NCBI RefSeq assembly: GCF_019139815.1 | Contig: NZ_CP077079.1 | Span: 4,526,001 to 4,590,000, forward strand | DNA: 64,000 nt | Direction of reading: 5' to 3' | Origin: Pseudomonas asgharzadehiana | Lineage (GTDB): Bacteria; Pseudomonadota; Gammaproteobacteria; Pseudomonadales; Pseudomonadaceae | Shown: positions 63,013 to 64,000 of the stretch, piece by piece | How positions within the stretch are numbered: the first letter of the stretch is position 1 | Layout of the letters: the number at the start of each line of letters is the position of its first letter | Made by a program: the position numbers and the translations under genes | Notes under the pieces: generated by a model | What the model was told of the DNA's origin: nothing | Seen by the model: the letters and a program-made list of their open reading frames with translations, nothing else | Database searches by the model: none

Positions 63013-64000
63013 ATGAAAAAAGTAATGCTCAAGACCACACTTAGCCTCGCCGTTGCCATGGCATCCTCCCAACTGTTCGCGAGCGGTTTCGCACTGAACG
63101 AACAGAGCGTCAGCGGGATGGGTACGGGTTTCGCAGGTCGCTCTTCTTCTGCCGATGATGCAAGCACTGTCTACGGTAACCCTGCCGGTATGGCCCGCCT
63201 CAATGGCCAGCAGATTACCGGTGGTGTCGCGGCGATTGACGCCTCCACCAATATCAGCGATACCAGCGGCCGTTCGCGTGGCAGCAACAAAGGCGACATG
63301 GTGCCTTTCACTGCGGTTCCTTTCGGTTTCTACACCAATAAACTCAATGATCAGTGGGCTGTCGGCTTCGGCGTCTATGCGCCGTTCGGCCTGGTGACCG
63401 ATTACGAAAAAAACTTCCAGGGCCGCAGTTTCGGCAGCAACAGCGAAGTTAAAGTCATGACTTTTCAACCGACCGTCAGCTACGCCTTCAATGATCGCGT
63501 TTCCGTTGGTTTTGGCCCGACCATCAACCGCATCTCCGGCACGCTGGAATCGGATCTGTCGTTCAACCAAGCGTTACCCGACACCAATATCAAGATCAAG
63601 GGCGACGACACGGCGCTCGGCTTCAACGTCGGCGTACTGGTGCAAGCCACCGACACCACTCGCGTGGGCCTGACCTATCACTCCAAGGTCAGCTACAAGC
63701 TGGACGGTCACACCGAAGTCAGCGCGCCCGCTGCAACGTCCGGCCTCTTGCGCAGCAACCGTTATGACGCGTCTCTGAAAATCGACACGCCTGAGTCCTA
63801 TGACCTTTCGGTGACTCAAGACCTGACCGACGCCTGGAAACTCTACGCAGGCGCCACCTGGACCCGCTGGAGCCGCCTGAAAGACATCACCGTCAAGAAC
63901 GAAGGTGTCGTTGGCGGTGCCAGCGGCGGCGCGCTCGCGCCTAGTCTGGTCGGCACCATCAAGGAAGATCAGAACTGGCACGATACCTGGGCTTACGCCG
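63013..64000 (+). CDS. FadL/OmpP1-family outer membrane transporter (3' end outside window)
   Basis: A long-chain fatty acid or hydrophobic compound channel of the outer membrane. The visible 329 codons hold a signal peptide cleaved after about QLFA (residue 23), the FadL N-terminal hatch SGFALNEQSVSGMGTGFAGR, the NPAGMARL motif, and alternating beta strands of the barrel. GGAG lies eight bases before ATG 63013. FadL-family proteins are about 420-450 residues, so roughly a quarter is missing at the right edge. The specific substrate cannot be deduced. Confidence 0.92.
   Translation, partial: MKKVMLKTTLSLAVAMASSQLFASGFALNEQSVSGMGTGFAGRSSSADDASTVYGNPAGMARLNGQQITGGVAAIDASTNISDTSGRSRGSNKGDMVPFTAVPFGFYTNKLNDQWAVGFGVYAPFGLVTDYEKNFQGRSFGSNSEVKVMTFQPTVSYAFNDRVSVGFGPTINRISGTLESDLSFNQALPDTNIKIKGDDTALGFNVGVLVQATDTTRVGLTYHSKVSYKLDGHTEVSAPAATSGLLRSNRYDASLKIDTPESYDLSVTQDLTDAWKLYAGATWTRWSRLKDITVKNEGVVGGASGGALAPSLVGTIKEDQNWHDTWAYA

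Noticed and set aside
1..64000. CRISPR arrays, tRNA/rRNA genes, transposases, integrases or attachment sites
   Set aside because: No regularly spaced repeats, no cloverleaf or rRNA sequence and no mobile-element protein were seen in reading the window; a dedicated search was not possible.

Overview
The window looks like a chromosomal segment of a Pseudomonas of the fluorescens group. The grounds are the moderately high GC content, the P. aeruginosa-type flagellar hierarchy (FleQ, FleSR, FliA, FleN, FlhF), a PhhR/phhABC phenylalanine catabolism locus, and intergenic repeats of the GTGGGAGGGGGCTTGCTCCC type that are widespread in that group. The species is inferred from memory of gene order and was not checked by a search.

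Positions 1-41674 are one long flagellar locus, almost entirely on the minus strand. In transcription order it reads: flgFGHIJKL; a lone ketoacyl-ACP synthase III gene; fliC-flaG-fliD-fliST; fleQ; fleSR; fliEFGHIJ; an hsbA-hsbR-hptB partner-switch module; fliK; fliLMNOPQR-flhB; two small cold-shock-domain genes; flhA-flhF-fleN-fliA-cheY-cheZ (cheZ runs off the left edge). FleQ and FleSR are sigma54 activators. I can read sigma54-type -24/-12 sites ahead of flgF, fleS, fliE, fliK and fliL, with a weaker one before flhA, and FliA (sigma28)-type sites ahead of fliC and fliS. The genes encode the export gate, ATPase complex, MS and C rings, rod (part), L/P rings, hook-filament junction, cap, filament, chaperones, placement and number control, and the chemotaxis output proteins. 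The flgBCDE genes, flgA, flgM, the motor stators and most che genes are not here.

Positions 41832-46140 hold phenylalanine catabolism: phhR (TyrR-like activator, minus) divergent from phhA-phhB-phhC (hydroxylase, pterin recycling enzyme, aromatic aminotransferase; plus), with candidate PhhR operators between them.

Positions 46154-64000 are a mixed housekeeping region: an LpxH-like phosphoesterase, a DMT exporter, a Gly-rich small membrane protein, a SelT/W-like protein, a PlpD-type patatin autotransporter, a MarR regulator, recQ, a YecA-family and a YbaN-family gene, a transporter/kinase/receiver fusion of MxtR/CrbS type, rmuC, a Sel1-repeat protein, three small unrecognised genes and the 5' end of a FadL-like outer membrane channel gene.

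I saw no tRNA, rRNA, CRISPR array, insertion sequence or prophage. No clearly undescribed system stands out. The best leads are a KAS III gene beside fliC with no glycosyltransferases, a flagellin with three divergent internal repeats, a degenerate cold-shock paralogue inside the flagellar locus, and an orphan 160-residue gene with a faint lysozyme-like pattern.
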